Shown here: in pieces, positions 55,369 through 64,000 of the stretch | Layout: the number at the start of each line of letters is the position of its first letter | Position numbering within the stretch: position 1 is the stretch's first letter | Assembly: GCF_023822005.2 (NCBI RefSeq) | Contig: NZ_CP098806.1 | Coordinates: 4,216,001-4,280,000 of the forward strand | Length of the DNA: 64,000 nt | DNA from: Dyadobacter fanqingshengii | Lineage (GTDB): Bacteria > Bacteroidota > Bacteroidia > Cytophagales > Spirosomataceae | Reading direction: 5' to 3' | Notes under the pieces: model-generated | Databases searched by the model: none | Told to the model about the DNA's origin: nothing | What the model saw: the letters and a program-made list of their open reading frames with translations, nothing else | Program-made: the position numbers and the translations under genes

Positions 55369-56853
55369 TTATTCTTCTTCTTCCTCTTCCAGTTCCTCTG
55401 GCGTTAATGCCTGCACTGTTTCAAGCCACTTATCGCGTTGAAGTTTGGCTTTAAAATTGTCCATGACATTCAATTGAATGTTCCCGTTACTGAATGTGGA
55501 CATTTGCAAACCTACAAAAGCCAACGCTTCATTTAGCCGTGTTTCCAAAGGTGTGCTGGTAAAAATGCAATCATGCCAGTACCATTCCAAAGACTCGCCG
55601 GCAACTTCCTCAACGATATTCATGTAATCTTGCAGCGTATATCCAATAAAAGGTTTCCCAAAACGCGCCCATAATAACTGCATAACAGTGTCTAACGACT
55701 GCGCATGATCGGTTTTCTTCCTCAAATACAAGTCCAGAATAAGCGCAACCAATGCTCCTTTATGATAAACCGAAACTTTGCGATTGGGAATTCCTTTCTC
55801 ATAACCATCCAGCCAAAGATCAAAGGACGAATCCGCCAGCGAATGCGTGGCATGTGAACTGGCTTCGAAATGCCTTTTCATGTAAACCTGTAATTCCTTA
55901 ATGTAATTTTCGTCGGTAAAGACGCCAGCCCGTTTCAGGAAGAGATCCCCATAATAAGTGGTGCAGCCCTCCGCGACAAAACAGGTCCGGAAATAGTTTT
56001 CTTTGGTAAAATCATAAGGTAACAACTCGGCAGGCCGGATGCGTATAATGTTCCACGCGTGAAACAGTTCGTGCGAGCTCACGCCCAGGAGATCTGAGTA
56101 AAGCCCTTCGCCCTCATCGTCGGGCCCCAGCACAATCATTGTGGAATTGTGGTGCTCAACGCCGTGATAGAATGCCGTAGGAAGAATCAGGTTGAGAAAA
56201 TGATAGTCTGCTTCCGGAAACTCGCCCATCATTGCGATCTGCTCGCGGGAGAAACGACGGAAGTCACGGGTAATTCTGTGCCAGTTCGGCTGTAAATTTC
56301 CGTGCATCCATATTTTAAAGTTCACATCGCGAACCTGATAATGACGTTCCTGCAAGGTTTGAGAAGCCAGCAACGGGCTGTCGACCAATTGGTAAAAATC
56401 CTTGGCTTTTAAAACATTGCCCTCCGCCGGAAGCCCGCAGGCAATTCTGTAACCCTCCGGCAAATCAAGATGGATGGTGTAGGCTTCGCCTATCCGCCCT
56501 TCGGTATACATGCAAAAGTTGATGAAATTGAGATACCACAGCTCCTCGTCCACGTAACTGCTCCCTGCATTTTGAATAGCTGCGTAGAATGTGTAACGGA
56601 TCTTTATCTCTTTTTCACCTGCCGTTGCAACCTGCCAGCGGTCTTTCGTTACTTTATGAATAGAGAGATTCTGATCGGTCTCAGAGATCGCTTCAATAAA
56701 TTGAATATTTTTAGCGAAATTTTGAATTTCGTATCGTCCGGGTCGCCAGGCAGGCAGCTGAATTTCGATTACCTCTGCATCAATTTGAGGTATAGTGTAA
56801 GTAATGTTAATGAGATGAGACTGCGGATCAGATACGTAAATATTATAATGCAT
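55369..56853 (-). CDS. M61-family (glycyl aminopeptidase-like) peptidase lacking a PDZ domain
   Basis: A 494-residue protein. The M61 zinc motif is SSHELFHAWN (H261, E262, H265), with a third ligand Glu near 295 (VAEGCTTYYGD). There is an N-terminal beta-sandwich (about 1-165). Usual M61 members have about 580-640 residues with a C-terminal PDZ domain and a signal peptide. Here both are missing, and the protein ends in a run of Glu residues (LEEEEEE). It is probably cytoplasmic. The start codon is at 56853. Confidence 0.85.
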   Translation of the reverse strand: MHYNIYVSDPQSHLINITYTIPQIDAEVIEIQLPAWRPGRYEIQNFAKNIQFIEAISETDQNLSIHKVTKDRWQVATAGEKEIKIRYTFYAAIQNAGSSYVDEELWYLNFINFCMYTEGRIGEAYTIHLDLPEGYRIACGLPAEGNVLKAKDFYQLVDSPLLASQTLQERHYQVRDVNFKIWMHGNLQPNWHRITRDFRRFSREQIAMMGEFPEADYHFLNLILPTAFYHGVEHHNSTMIVLGPDDEGEGLYSDLLGVSSHELFHAWNIIRIRPAELLPYDFTKENYFRTCFVAEGCTTYYGDLFLKRAGVFTDENYIKELQVYMKRHFEASSHATHSLADSSFDLWLDGYEKGIPNRKVSVYHKGALVALILDLYLRKKTDHAQSLDTVMQLLWARFGKPFIGYTLQDYMNIVEEVAGESLEWYWHDCIFTSTPLETRLNEALAFVGLQMSTFSNGNIQLNVMDNFKAKLQRDKWLETVQALTPEELEEEEEE

Positions 56854-56961
56854 AGAGAATGAAAGGTAATTTGAGGAGTGGGTAGCACTAATTCAGGTGT
56901 AAACCAAATTTCGCGATTTCTACGTTACCAGTTACAATGTTATAAAATAAACGATTTTAAG

Positions 56962-57618
56962 ATGAAAAGTAAAATCCTCCTGTTATGCTCGGTCTTGTTT
57001 AGCATGATAATCAGCCCGTCATTAATGGCACAAGATGATGAATATTACCGCCCCGACTCGCTGCGAAAAGAAAAAACCGAAGAACCGGAAAGGCCGCCCG
57101 CTGAGCAAAGAGAAGTGGTTGAGAAAAAAACCTTGGCCGAATTCAAAGACCGTCCGTTTATCGACAGGGTGCGATTAGGCGGCAGTTTCGGGCTGAGCCT
57201 GGGAACGGTTACCAATATAAACCTTTCTCCCATGGCTGGTTACGAGCTGACCGAAAAGCTGGTTGCGGGTGTGGGTGTAACGGGCATGTATTACAAATCG
57301 CGCTATTTCGGTTTCAATGAATTCTATTACGGAGGTCGCGGGTTTTTAATGTACTCCATTTTTCCAATGGTCAATGTGATTGCGGAACTGGAAGGGATGA
57401 ATGTAGAAGTGGATACATTTACAAAATACGATACACGCAAGTGGATCGCATCGCCCATGTTGGGAGCCTCTTATTCGCAGCCGCTAGGAGCGCGATTTAT
57501 AAAAGCCGTTCATTTTACAGCATTGTTTAATTTAAATTATAACAATCAGCTCGATGATTACGGGAATAACATTTCACCTTACGGCAGTCCGTTTGTATTT
57601 CGGATCACATTCCTTTAA
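56962..57618 (+). CDS. Outer-membrane beta-barrel-like protein, unknown function
   Basis: A 218-residue protein from the ATG at 56962; an upstream in-frame ATG (56878) would precede the signal peptide. A signal peptide (about 1-22, SLMAQ) is followed by a charged linker (RKEKTEEPERPPAEQREVVEKK) and a strand-rich barrel-like region (RVRLGGSFGLSLGTVTNINLSPMAGYEL to SPFVFRITFL), typical of porin-type barrels. No partner is adjacent. The terminator at 57647 ends the unit. Confidence 0.65.
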   Translation: MKSKILLLCSVLFSMIISPSLMAQDDEYYRPDSLRKEKTEEPERPPAEQREVVEKKTLAEFKDRPFIDRVRLGGSFGLSLGTVTNINLSPMAGYELTEKLVAGVGVTGMYYKSRYFGFNEFYYGGRGFLMYSIFPMVNVIAELEGMNVEVDTFTKYDTRKWIASPMLGASYSQPLGARFIKAVHFTALFNLNYNNQLDDYGNNISPYGSPFVFRITFL

Positions 57619-57646
57619 GAATTCTGACTTATACTATATAATAATG

Positions 57647-57680
57647 AACCACTGTTTGACCGCAGTGGTTTGATTTTTTA
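57647..57680 (+). terminator. Terminator of the barrel protein gene
   Basis: A perfect 8-bp stem AACCACTG / CAGTGGTT with an 8-nt loop, followed by TGATTTTTTA. Confidence 0.8.
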
Positions 57681-57731
57681 CCACCAATAGGAAAGCCTGC
57701 TTAATGCGGCCCTACATTAACAACTAATATT

Positions 57732-58364
57732 ATGGAAAACCCCGTTCTAATTTTTGGTGCCGGCGACCTGGGCGTTCAGGCATTGGATATATTTAAAAGG
57801 AATAATGTGCTCGTTTATGGTCTTCTGGATGATCATAAGGAGCTGCATGGCAAGGAATTTGGCGACGTGAGTGTGTTGGGAAACACGGATGATACTGGTT
57901 TTCTAAGCATATTAGGAAGCAAATGCGAAGCGTTTGTTGCGATCGGAGAACGTTCGGTGCGCGAAAGACTGGTGGAAACATTGACAGATGAGTATAACAT
58001 AATGCCCATTAATGCAATCCACGACAGCGCATTGATCTCGGAAATGGCAACGATAGGTCACGGAAATCTGGTTGGCGCACGCGTCACGGTCGGAGCGAAG
58101 TCAAAAATCGGGCACCATTGCCTGATACAAACAAGTGCCGTAGTGGATACGTGGGTGCAAATTGGCGATTATGTGACGATTGGCGCAGGAGCGATTATTA
58201 ACGACCGTGCGAAAATCGGGGATGGCGTCTTCATCGGATCCGGCGCAATTATCGTGGCTGGAATTGAGATTGGCAAGAATGCGCGGATTGGTGCGGGCTC
58301 GGTGGTGGTTGAGAATGTGCCTGCTAAGGCCACGTATTTCGGCAATCCGGCACGCAAGATCTGA
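57732..58364 (+). CDS. NeuD/PglD-like sugar O- or N-acyltransferase (left-handed beta-helix)
   Basis: A 210-residue cytoplasmic protein. The N-terminal Rossmann-like part (PVLIFGAGDLGVQALDI, 4-20) and the C-terminal hexapeptide repeats (about 100-200: IGHGNLVGARVTVGAKSKIGHHC..., VTIGAGAIINDRAKIGDGVFIGSGAIIVAGIEIG) are the NeuD/PglD pattern. It probably acetylates a nucleotide-linked sugar for surface glycans, but no glycan genes are beside it. The catalytic His is likely in IGHHCLI. Confidence 0.85.
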   Translation: MENPVLIFGAGDLGVQALDIFKRNNVLVYGLLDDHKELHGKEFGDVSVLGNTDDTGFLSILGSKCEAFVAIGERSVRERLVETLTDEYNIMPINAIHDSALISEMATIGHGNLVGARVTVGAKSKIGHHCLIQTSAVVDTWVQIGDYVTIGAGAIINDRAKIGDGVFIGSGAIIVAGIEIGKNARIGAGSVVVENVPAKATYFGNPARKI

Positions 58365-58410
58365 CGCCAATAAAATTCCCCCATAGTTTTTTTATTAAAT
58401 CGAAAGACAT

Positions 58411-58418
58411 TACCTTTG
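58411..58418 (+). promoter_or_regulatory. -7 element TACCTTTG of the yceD-rpmF unit
   Basis: A perfect TAnnTTTG. The predicted transcription start is about 58424, which makes the TTG at 58427 almost leaderless and favours the GTG at 58439. Confidence 0.6.
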
Positions 58419-58438
58419 CAGTCCTTTTGACAGAAAAA

Positions 58439-58996
58439 GTGAAAGAGCTAAGTAAATACAACATAGACATTTACGGTTTGGAAGACAAACAGTATGCCTA
58501 TGAAATGGAGTCGGGAGATGCATTTTTCGAGGAACTTGAACAGGATCTGATCGAGTTCGGCCATTTCAAAACGCATGTTGTGCTGAACAAATCTGCAACT
58601 ATGATCCAGCTTAATTTTCACACAGTTGGAAGCGTAACGCTGACGTGTGACAGGAGCCTGGAACCATTTGAGGAACCGATTGATCAGGATGATCGCATTA
58701 TTTTAAAGTTTGGCGATCATAATGAGGAGCTGACAGACGAGATCGAGATCATCAATCGCAATACGAACAGGATTAACGTAGCCCGTTATCTTTTTGATTT
58801 TATAGCATTAGCGCTTCCCATCAAAAAGATCCATCCGGATTTGAGAGATGAAGAAGAGGAAATAGATCCGTTAGATGAAGCAGACGGCATTTTGGTTTAT
58901 TCATCAGAAGATGTGAAGCGTGCGGACGATGAAGAAGAACAAGAAAAGATTGACCCCCGCTGGGAAGCTTTGAAAAAGCTGAAAGGCGAGAATTAA
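58439..58996 (+). CDS. yceD: YceD/DUF177-family protein (23S rRNA/ribosome-associated), upstream of rpmF
   Basis: A 185-residue acidic protein. I choose GTG at 58439 (VKELSKYNIDIYGLE), because the frame's TTG at 58427 leaves no leader after the -7 element. The core motif LNFHTVGSVTLTCDRSLEPFEEPI (about 60-85) with a Cys-Asp-Arg-Ser centre is the DUF177 signature. The C-terminus is Asp/Glu rich. YceD next to rpmF is a conserved pair in bacteria, suggesting a ribosome-linked role. It is followed 81 bp later by rpmF. Confidence 0.85.
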   Translation: MKELSKYNIDIYGLEDKQYAYEMESGDAFFEELEQDLIEFGHFKTHVVLNKSATMIQLNFHTVGSVTLTCDRSLEPFEEPIDQDDRIILKFGDHNEELTDEIEIINRNTNRINVARYLFDFIALALPIKKIHPDLRDEEEEIDPLDEADGILVYSSEDVKRADDEEEQEKIDPRWEALKKLKGEN

Positions 58997-59077
58997 TATA
59001 TTCGAAAAGATTTTATACCCCAGTGGTTTCAACCGCTGGACTCAAACAACAAATAAACATACAGAACATACAGTAGC

Positions 59078-59272
59078 ATGGCACATCCTAAGCGGAGACA
59101 TTCCACAAGCCGTCGCGATTCGCGCAGAGCACATGATTTCCTTACCGGAAAACAATTAGGCACTGATTCTTCAACAGGAGAAATTCACCAATTCCACCGT
59201 GCACACGTTCACGAGGGCAACTTGGTTTACAGAGGTAAAGTTGTAGTTGAAAACTATTCGAAAACAGTCTAG
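59078..59272 (+). CDS. rpmF: 50S ribosomal protein L32
   Basis: A 64-residue protein opening MAHPKRRHSTSRRDSRRAHD, the L32 N-terminus. There is no CXXC zinc-type motif pair, so it is the zinc-free form. It follows yceD and precedes a strong terminator (59293-59336). Confidence 0.97.
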   Translation: MAHPKRRHSTSRRDSRRAHDFLTGKQLGTDSSTGEIHQFHRAHVHEGNLVYRGKVVVENYSKTV

Positions 59273-59292
59273 TTTCAGTCGATGAGTATATC

Positions 59293-59336
59293 AATTTCGC
59301 AGCAGCCGTATAAAAGTTGTTGCGAAATTCTTTTTT
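59293..59336 (+). terminator. Terminator between rpmF and plsX
   Basis: A 14-bp stem with two G-U pairs (59293-59306 with 59316-59329) and a 9-nt loop, followed by C and six T. It may reduce read-through into plsX. Confidence 0.8.
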
Positions 59337-59404
59337 ACTACGGCACATCTGCTAAATTTACACCTTCGATTTCTAACTTATTAGTCTAAAATAACAGCGT
59401 GTAA

Positions 59405-60343
59405 ATGAAAATTGCGGTAGATGCTATGGGGGGAGATTTGGCTCCACAGGCAATTGTTGAAGGGGTTATTCAGGCCGCTTCTGAACTACCATCCGAGGCG
59501 AGAATCGTTTTGATTGGCCGTGAAAGTGCGATTTGGGACATTTTTAACCAAAACAATTTCACTCCTACTAATGTTGACGTCGTTCACGCAGAAGATGTTA
59601 TTGAGATGGGGGAACATCCAACCAAAGCCCTTTCTCAAAAACCAAATTCCAGCATTGGGATCGGTTTCAAGCTTCTGAAAGAAAAAGAAGTTGACATATT
59701 CTGTAGTGCCGGCAACACAGGCGCTATGCACGTAGGAGCGCTTTTTAGCATAAAAGCGATCGAAGGAATAATAAGACCAGCTATTGCAGGATTTGTGCCA
59801 CAAATCGATGGCAGTTACTCAATCATGCTGGATATTGGTGCCAATGCCGATTGTAAGCCCGAAGTGCTTGCCCAATTTGGAGAAATAGGCTCTATTTTTG
59901 CTCAATATACTTTTCAGATTGATAAACCGCGGGTTGCCCTGATGAACATCGGGGAGGAAGAACAAAAAGGTTCTCTTACAACTCAGGCCACTTATCCCCT
60001 GCTCAAACAAAACAAGCGAATCAATTTTATAGGAAATATCGAGGGTAAAGATCTCTTTACCAATAAGGCTGATGTGATCGTAACTGACGGCTTCACAGGC
60101 AATGTTTTATTTAAATTGGGCGAATCATTCTATGAAATTTCCAAGCAGCGAGGTTTTAACGATGAATTCGTAGATCAAACAAATTACGAATCCATTGGCG
60201 GAAGCTCGATCATTGGTGTGAATGGCAATGTGATGATCGCTCATGGCATATCATCGCCGGTGGCAATTAAAAATATGATTGGCTGGGCTTATAAACAGGT
60301 TAGGTCGAAAGCGTATTTGCATATAGCGCAGGCGTTGAATTAA
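59405..60343 (+). CDS. plsX: Phosphate acyltransferase PlsX
   Basis: A 312-residue cytoplasmic enzyme that makes acyl-phosphate from acyl-ACP, the first step of the PlsX/PlsY route to phosphatidic acid. The start MKIAVDAMGGDLAP, then GEHPTKALSQKPNSSIGIG and SAGNTGAMHVGALF, are PlsX blocks. It lies in the conserved cluster before fabH. A weak -7-like TAAATTTA lies at 59353-59360, so it may have its own promoter after the terminator. Confidence 0.95.
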   Translation: MKIAVDAMGGDLAPQAIVEGVIQAASELPSEARIVLIGRESAIWDIFNQNNFTPTNVDVVHAEDVIEMGEHPTKALSQKPNSSIGIGFKLLKEKEVDIFCSAGNTGAMHVGALFSIKAIEGIIRPAIAGFVPQIDGSYSIMLDIGANADCKPEVLAQFGEIGSIFAQYTFQIDKPRVALMNIGEEEQKGSLTTQATYPLLKQNKRINFIGNIEGKDLFTNKADVIVTDGFTGNVLFKLGESFYEISKQRGFNDEFVDQTNYESIGGSSIIGVNGNVMIAHGISSPVAIKNMIGWAYKQVRSKAYLHIAQALN

Positions 60344-60431
60344 TTTCCAATTGCTGACAACCACGAAATGAGTAAACTGATTCTGTCCCCTTTACAAAAA
60401 CCTATTCGGATTTTGAATAGTTAAATTTATC

Positions 60432-61427
60432 ATGACCCATATAAAAGCCTCTATAACAGGAATACAAGGGTATGTGCCTGATTATATTTTGACAAATGCC
60501 GAACTTGAAACAATGGTTGCGACAAATGACGAGTGGATCGTCAGCCGCACTGGCATCAAAGAAAGGCATATCCTCAAAGGTGAAGGTTTAGGGAGTTCTC
60601 ATATGGGTGCCGAAGCTGTAAAGGGTTTACTTGCCAAAACAAACACCCTTCCCAGCGAAGTCGACCTGCTGATCTGCGCTACTACAACCCCTGACTTTGT
60701 TTTTCCTTGCACCGCCAATCTCATTTGTGATATGGTTGGGATTAAAAACGTAGGAAGTTTTGACATTCAGGCGGCTTGTTCAGGTTTTGTTTACGCACTT
60801 ACCCTTGGCTCTCAATTTATTGAAACCGGAAAATATAAAAAGATCGTCATCGTAGGCGCTGATAAAATGTCCGCGATTGTCGATTACACCGATAGGAAAA
60901 CGTGCATTCTTTTTGGCGACGGAGCAGGCGCTGTTTTGCTTGAACCCAATACCGAAGGAAACGGGATCATCGATTCTATCATAAAATCAGACGGTGCAGG
61001 TTATCCCTATCTGAACCAAAAAGCAGGAGGAAGCCGCTATCCACCCACGCACGAAACCATCGATGCCCGGTTACACAGTGTCTATCAGGATGGCGCTCAG
61101 GTTTTTAAGTTTGCGGTGACCAATATGGCTGATATATCGGCCGAAATCATGGAAAAGAATGGTCTGAGCGGTGACGATGTTGCGTGGCTGGTTCCACATC
61201 AGGCAAATAGAAGGATTATAGAAGCAACGGCAAACCGCATGGGTGTGGGGATGGATAAAGTGATGGTTAACATCCAGAAATATGGAAATACAACATCCGC
61301 AACCATTCCACTATGTCTTTGGGATTATGAATCGCAATTGAAAAAGGGTGATAATCTCGTGCTGGCTGCCTTTGGAGGCGGATTTACGTGGGGCTCCATT
61401 TATTTGAAGTGGGCCTACGGCGAATAA
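60432..61427 (+). CDS. fabH: Beta-ketoacyl-ACP synthase III (FabH)
   Basis: A 331-residue enzyme that starts fatty acid chains from acetyl-CoA and malonyl-ACP. The catalytic triad is Cys116 (DIQAACSGF), His256 (VPHQANRR) and Asn286 (YGNTTSA). It follows plsX after 88 bp. Confidence 0.95.
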   Translation: MTHIKASITGIQGYVPDYILTNAELETMVATNDEWIVSRTGIKERHILKGEGLGSSHMGAEAVKGLLAKTNTLPSEVDLLICATTTPDFVFPCTANLICDMVGIKNVGSFDIQAACSGFVYALTLGSQFIETGKYKKIVIVGADKMSAIVDYTDRKTCILFGDGAGAVLLEPNTEGNGIIDSIIKSDGAGYPYLNQKAGGSRYPPTHETIDARLHSVYQDGAQVFKFAVTNMADISAEIMEKNGLSGDDVAWLVPHQANRRIIEATANRMGVGMDKVMVNIQKYGNTTSATIPLCLWDYESQLKKGDNLVLAAFGGGFTWGSIYLKWAYGE

Positions 61428-61454
61428 AATATAAATACTAATTTTTGAATTAAA

Positions 61455-62021
61455 ATGGCAACTACCGCAGATTTGCGTAACGGATTGGTGATTCACTACA
61501 ATCATGATCTATTTCAGGTGATTGAATTTCAGCATGTTAAGCCCGGAAAAGGCAATGCATTCGTCCGTACCAAGCTGAAAAGCCTAACTTCGGGTAAGGT
61601 TTTGGACAATACATTCTCCTCTGGCGCAGGCATTATTCCTGTTCGTGTGGAAAGACATAAATTTCAGTTCCTGTACAAAGATGAAGTAGGATATAATTTC
61701 ATGAATTCCGAAACATTTGACCAGGTTTTGATCGATGAAAAACTGGTAACAGCGGCTGATTTGATGAAAGAAGGACAGGAAGTTGAAATCCTGATCAATA
61801 CGGAGACCGATGCAGCGCTTCTTTGTGAATTGCCGCCATTTGTTGAACTTGTAGTGACCTATTCTGAGCCTGGTTTGAAAGGTGACACGGCCAACTCTCC
61901 CAAGAAAGCCATTGAAGTGGAAACCGGCGCAAGAATCATGGTTCCTTTGTTCATTGAAGAAGGCCAGAAAATCAAAGTTGACACACGCACCTACGATTAC
62001 GTAGAAAGAGTAAAATCGTAG
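61455..62021 (+). CDS. efp: Elongation factor P
   Basis: A 188-residue, three-domain EF-P. The tip motif HVKPGKGNAF carries Lys32, the position that may be modified. It helps the ribosome at polyproline stretches. No EpmA/EpmB genes are visible in the window. It sits between fabH and accB, as in other Bacteroidota. Confidence 0.96.
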   Translation: MATTADLRNGLVIHYNHDLFQVIEFQHVKPGKGNAFVRTKLKSLTSGKVLDNTFSSGAGIIPVRVERHKFQFLYKDEVGYNFMNSETFDQVLIDEKLVTAADLMKEGQEVEILINTETDAALLCELPPFVELVVTYSEPGLKGDTANSPKKAIEVETGARIMVPLFIEEGQKIKVDTRTYDYVERVKS

Positions 62022-62055
62022 CCCAGCGATCATCCCACAGTTTAATCTTGACTAA

Positions 62056-62538
62056 ATGGAAACCAAAGAAATCCAAAAATTGATTGACTTCATTGCCCAG
62101 TCGGGACTTGATGAAGTGAACATTGAAACAACCGATTTGAAAATAAAGGTGAAGCGCTATGGTTCTGCACCAACGGCATCATTGTCTTCATCGCCAGCGG
62201 CACCGGCGCCTTCTTATGCGCCTGTTACGCCTACAACGGCTGTTACGCATTCGGCTCAAACCGAGCCAACGGTTTCCTCAGAACCAGCATCTTCCAATCT
62301 GATCACTATAAAATCGCCGATGATCGGCACGTTCTATCGCGCATCAAGCCCTGAAACACCTGCATTTGCCAATATTGGCGATGAAATTAAGCCAGGTAAA
62401 GTGGTTTGTGTCATTGAAGCAATGAAGCTTTTCAACGAAATAGAATCTGAAATCTCAGGAAAAATCGTAAAAATACTAGTTGAAAACGCAACACCGGTAG
62501 AATTCGACCAGCCTTTATTCCTTGTAGAGCCTGTTTAA
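62056..62538 (+). CDS. accB: Biotin carboxyl carrier protein of acetyl-CoA carboxylase
   Basis: A 160-residue protein with an N-terminal helix, an Ala/Pro/Thr-rich linker (about 37-80) and a biotinyl domain. The biotin site is Lys124 in IEAMKLFNEIE. accC follows 35 bp downstream. Confidence 0.96.
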   Translation: METKEIQKLIDFIAQSGLDEVNIETTDLKIKVKRYGSAPTASLSSSPAAPAPSYAPVTPTTAVTHSAQTEPTVSSEPASSNLITIKSPMIGTFYRASSPETPAFANIGDEIKPGKVVCVIEAMKLFNEIESEISGKIVKILVENATPVEFDQPLFLVEPV

Positions 62539-62573
62539 GGCAATGGACGATCTGTAAAACTTAATTGATTTTC

Positions 62574-63917
62574 ATGTTTAAAAAGATACTCATTGCCAAC
62601 CGGGGCGAGATCGCCTTGCGTGTTATCAGGACCTGTCGTGAAATGGGCATCAAAACGGTTGCCGTGTATTCCACAGCCGACCGCGACAGTCTCCATGTTC
62701 GCTTTGCAGATGAAGCCGTTTGCATCGGTCCGCCGCCAAGCCGCCAGTCCTATCTGAGCATTCAAAATATTATTTCAGCAGCCGAGGTTACCGGCGCAGA
62801 TGCGATACATCCGGGTTACGGATTCTTGTCTGAAAATGCTGAATTCTCTCAAATATGTGCCGATTACGGCATTAAATTCATTGGTGCAACCGCCGCTCAG
62901 ATCAATGGAATGGGCGATAAGGCAACTGCCAAAGCAACCATGATCACTGCCGGTGTTCCAGTTGTGCCCGGTTCAGAAGGTTTATTAGAATCCATAGAGC
63001 AAGGCAAAATGCTGGCAGAAGGCATTGGTTATCCTGTCATCGTAAAGGCAACTGCCGGTGGTGGTGGCCGTGGAATGCGGATCATTAACAAGCCCGACGA
63101 ATTCGAAAAGGCATGGAATGATGCCCGTACGGAATCCGCTGCTGCATTTGGAAATGACGGGTTATATCTGGAAAAATTTGTTGAAGAGCCACGCCACATT
63201 GAGATCCAGATCATTGGAGACCAGTTTGGCAAAGTTTGCCACTTATCAGAGCGCGATTGTTCAATCCAGCGCCGTCACCAAAAACTGGTTGAGGAAACAC
63301 CCTCGCCAATTATTACCGACGATTTGCGGGAAAGAATGGGCGCAGCTGCTATCAAAGGTGCGCAAGCCATTGGTTACGAAGGTGCGGGAACGATTGAATT
63401 TCTTGTTGATAAACACGGTGAGTTCTTCTTCATGGAGATGAACACCCGTATCCAGGTCGAGCACCCAATCACAGAGGAAGTGACTGATTTTGACCTGATT
63501 AAGGAGCAAATTAAAGTCGCAGCCGGTGAACCGATCACAGGTGTGAACTACACACCAAAGCTGTTTGCAATGGAATGTCGCATCAATGCAGAAGATCCGG
63601 CTAATAATTTCAGACCGGCTCCGGGTAAAATCACCAATTTGCACTTTCCCGGCGGACACGGTGTTCGGATTGACAGCCACGTTTACAGCGGCTACACCAT
63701 TCCGCCCAATTACGATTCCATGATTGCGAAGCTGATCGTCAGCGGCCAGTCACGCGAAGAAGTAATCACCCGGATGAAGCGTGCTTTGCAGGAATTTGTC
63801 ATCGAAGGAATCAAGACAACGATTCCATTCCATATTAAGCTAATGGACGATCCCGGCTTCAAATCCGGAAATTTCACAACGAAATATCTGGAAACGTTCG
63901 ACTTTTCAACGCTGTAA
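62574..63917 (+). CDS. accC: Biotin carboxylase of acetyl-CoA carboxylase
   Basis: A 447-residue ATP-grasp enzyme that carboxylates biotin on AccB. The ATG at 62574 gives the family start [16 protein letters not shown]; an in-frame ATG at 62565 would add three residues. The ATP loop is GGGGRGMRI (about 163-171), and the biotin-carboxylation site includes [11 protein letters not shown]. It is the last gene of the cluster before the terminator at 63935. Confidence 0.96.
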   Translation: MFKKILIANRGEIALRVIRTCREMGIKTVAVYSTADRDSLHVRFADEAVCIGPPPSRQSYLSIQNIISAAEVTGADAIHPGYGFLSENAEFSQICADYGIKFIGATAAQINGMGDKATAKATMITAGVPVVPGSEGLLESIEQGKMLAEGIGYPVIVKATAGGGGRGMRIINKPDEFEKAWNDARTESAAAFGNDGLYLEKFVEEPRHIEIQIIGDQFGKVCHLSERDCSIQRRHQKLVEETPSPIITDDLRERMGAAAIKGAQAIGYEGAGTIEFLVDKHGEFFFMEMNTRIQVEHPITEEVTDFDLIKEQIKVAAGEPITGVNYTPKLFAMECRINAEDPANNFRPAPGKITNLHFPGGHGVRIDSHVYSGYTIPPNYDSMIAKLIVSGQSREEVITRMKRALQEFVIEGIKTTIPFHIKLMDDPGFKSGNFTTKYLETFDFSTL

Positions 63918-63934
63918 GCGGATAAGATTGAAAC

Positions 63935-63973
63935 AAAAAATGGCTGCTAGTTTGAACTGGCGGCCATTTTTTT
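63935..63973 (+). terminator. Terminator of the accB-accC unit
   Basis: A stem of 16 pairs including two G-U (AAAAAATGGC ... GCCATTTTTT) with a TTTGAA loop and a T7 run. It ends the fatty-acid cluster. Confidence 0.85.
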
Positions 63974-64000
63974 GTTTTGAGTAAAGCTCAATGCAGGATT

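Overview
The window looks like chromosome of a Bacteroidota bacterium, most likely order Cytophagales (a Dyadobacter or Spirosoma relative is my best guess, at modest confidence). The evidence is a SusC/SusD pair, several TonB-dependent or beta-barrel outer-membrane proteins, a type IX secretion (T9SS) sorting domain, many lipoproteins, and promoter -7 elements of the Bacteroidota form TAnnTTTG (for example at 24206-24213, 24264-24271 and 58411-58418). I see no rRNA, tRNA, CRISPR array, prophage or insertion sequence.

Layout. 1-5.3 kb: the tail of a membrane protein, a secreted beta-helix protein, and a MarR regulator with a rifampicin-phosphotransferase-like enzyme; the MarR gene has a palindrome across its promoter. 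5.4-12.7 kb: a MacB/FtsX-type permease, a TonB receptor with a DUF4249 lipoprotein, and a Tat-exported SGNH hydrolase lipoprotein. 12.8-20.4 kb: a possible small membrane-peptide transcript, an ECF sigma factor overlapping a protein with an inner-membrane helix, a long linker and a C-terminal beta-barrel, small envelope proteins, a Crp/Fnr regulator with FNR-spaced palindromes upstream, and a zinc metallopeptidase. 20.5-26.2 kb: a methyltransferase, a PQQ-type sugar dehydrogenase with a T9SS tail, purM, argH and a redoxin.

26.3-38.5 kb: a SusC/SusD pair, then a three-gene run encoding a cytochrome c/copper monooxygenase-like protein, a giant FG-GAP/ASPIC protein and a vanadium-haloperoxidase-like protein, then argB. 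38.6-45.6 kb: dsbD, a HEPN-MNT toxin-antitoxin pair, a large glutaminase-like protein, an unknown lipoprotein, and a GIY-YIG nuclease followed by a REP-like palindrome. 45.7-53.3 kb: a tripartite RND efflux operon under a MarR regulator, with matching 14-bp palindromes upstream of both, and an M48 metalloprotease lipoprotein. 53.5-58.4 kb: an acyltransferase, a TIGR01777 oxidoreductase, an M61 peptidase, an outer-membrane protein and a NeuD-like acyltransferase. 58.4-63.9 kb: the conserved lipid/translation cluster yceD-rpmF-plsX-fabH-efp-accB-accC.

The most interesting items are the sigma factor with its apparently dual-membrane-spanning partner (12991-14914), the copper/heme/vanadium redox operon (31585-37623), the palindromes that link three regulators to their likely targets, the GIY-YIG/REP pair, and the possible micro-peptide locus at 12781-12945.
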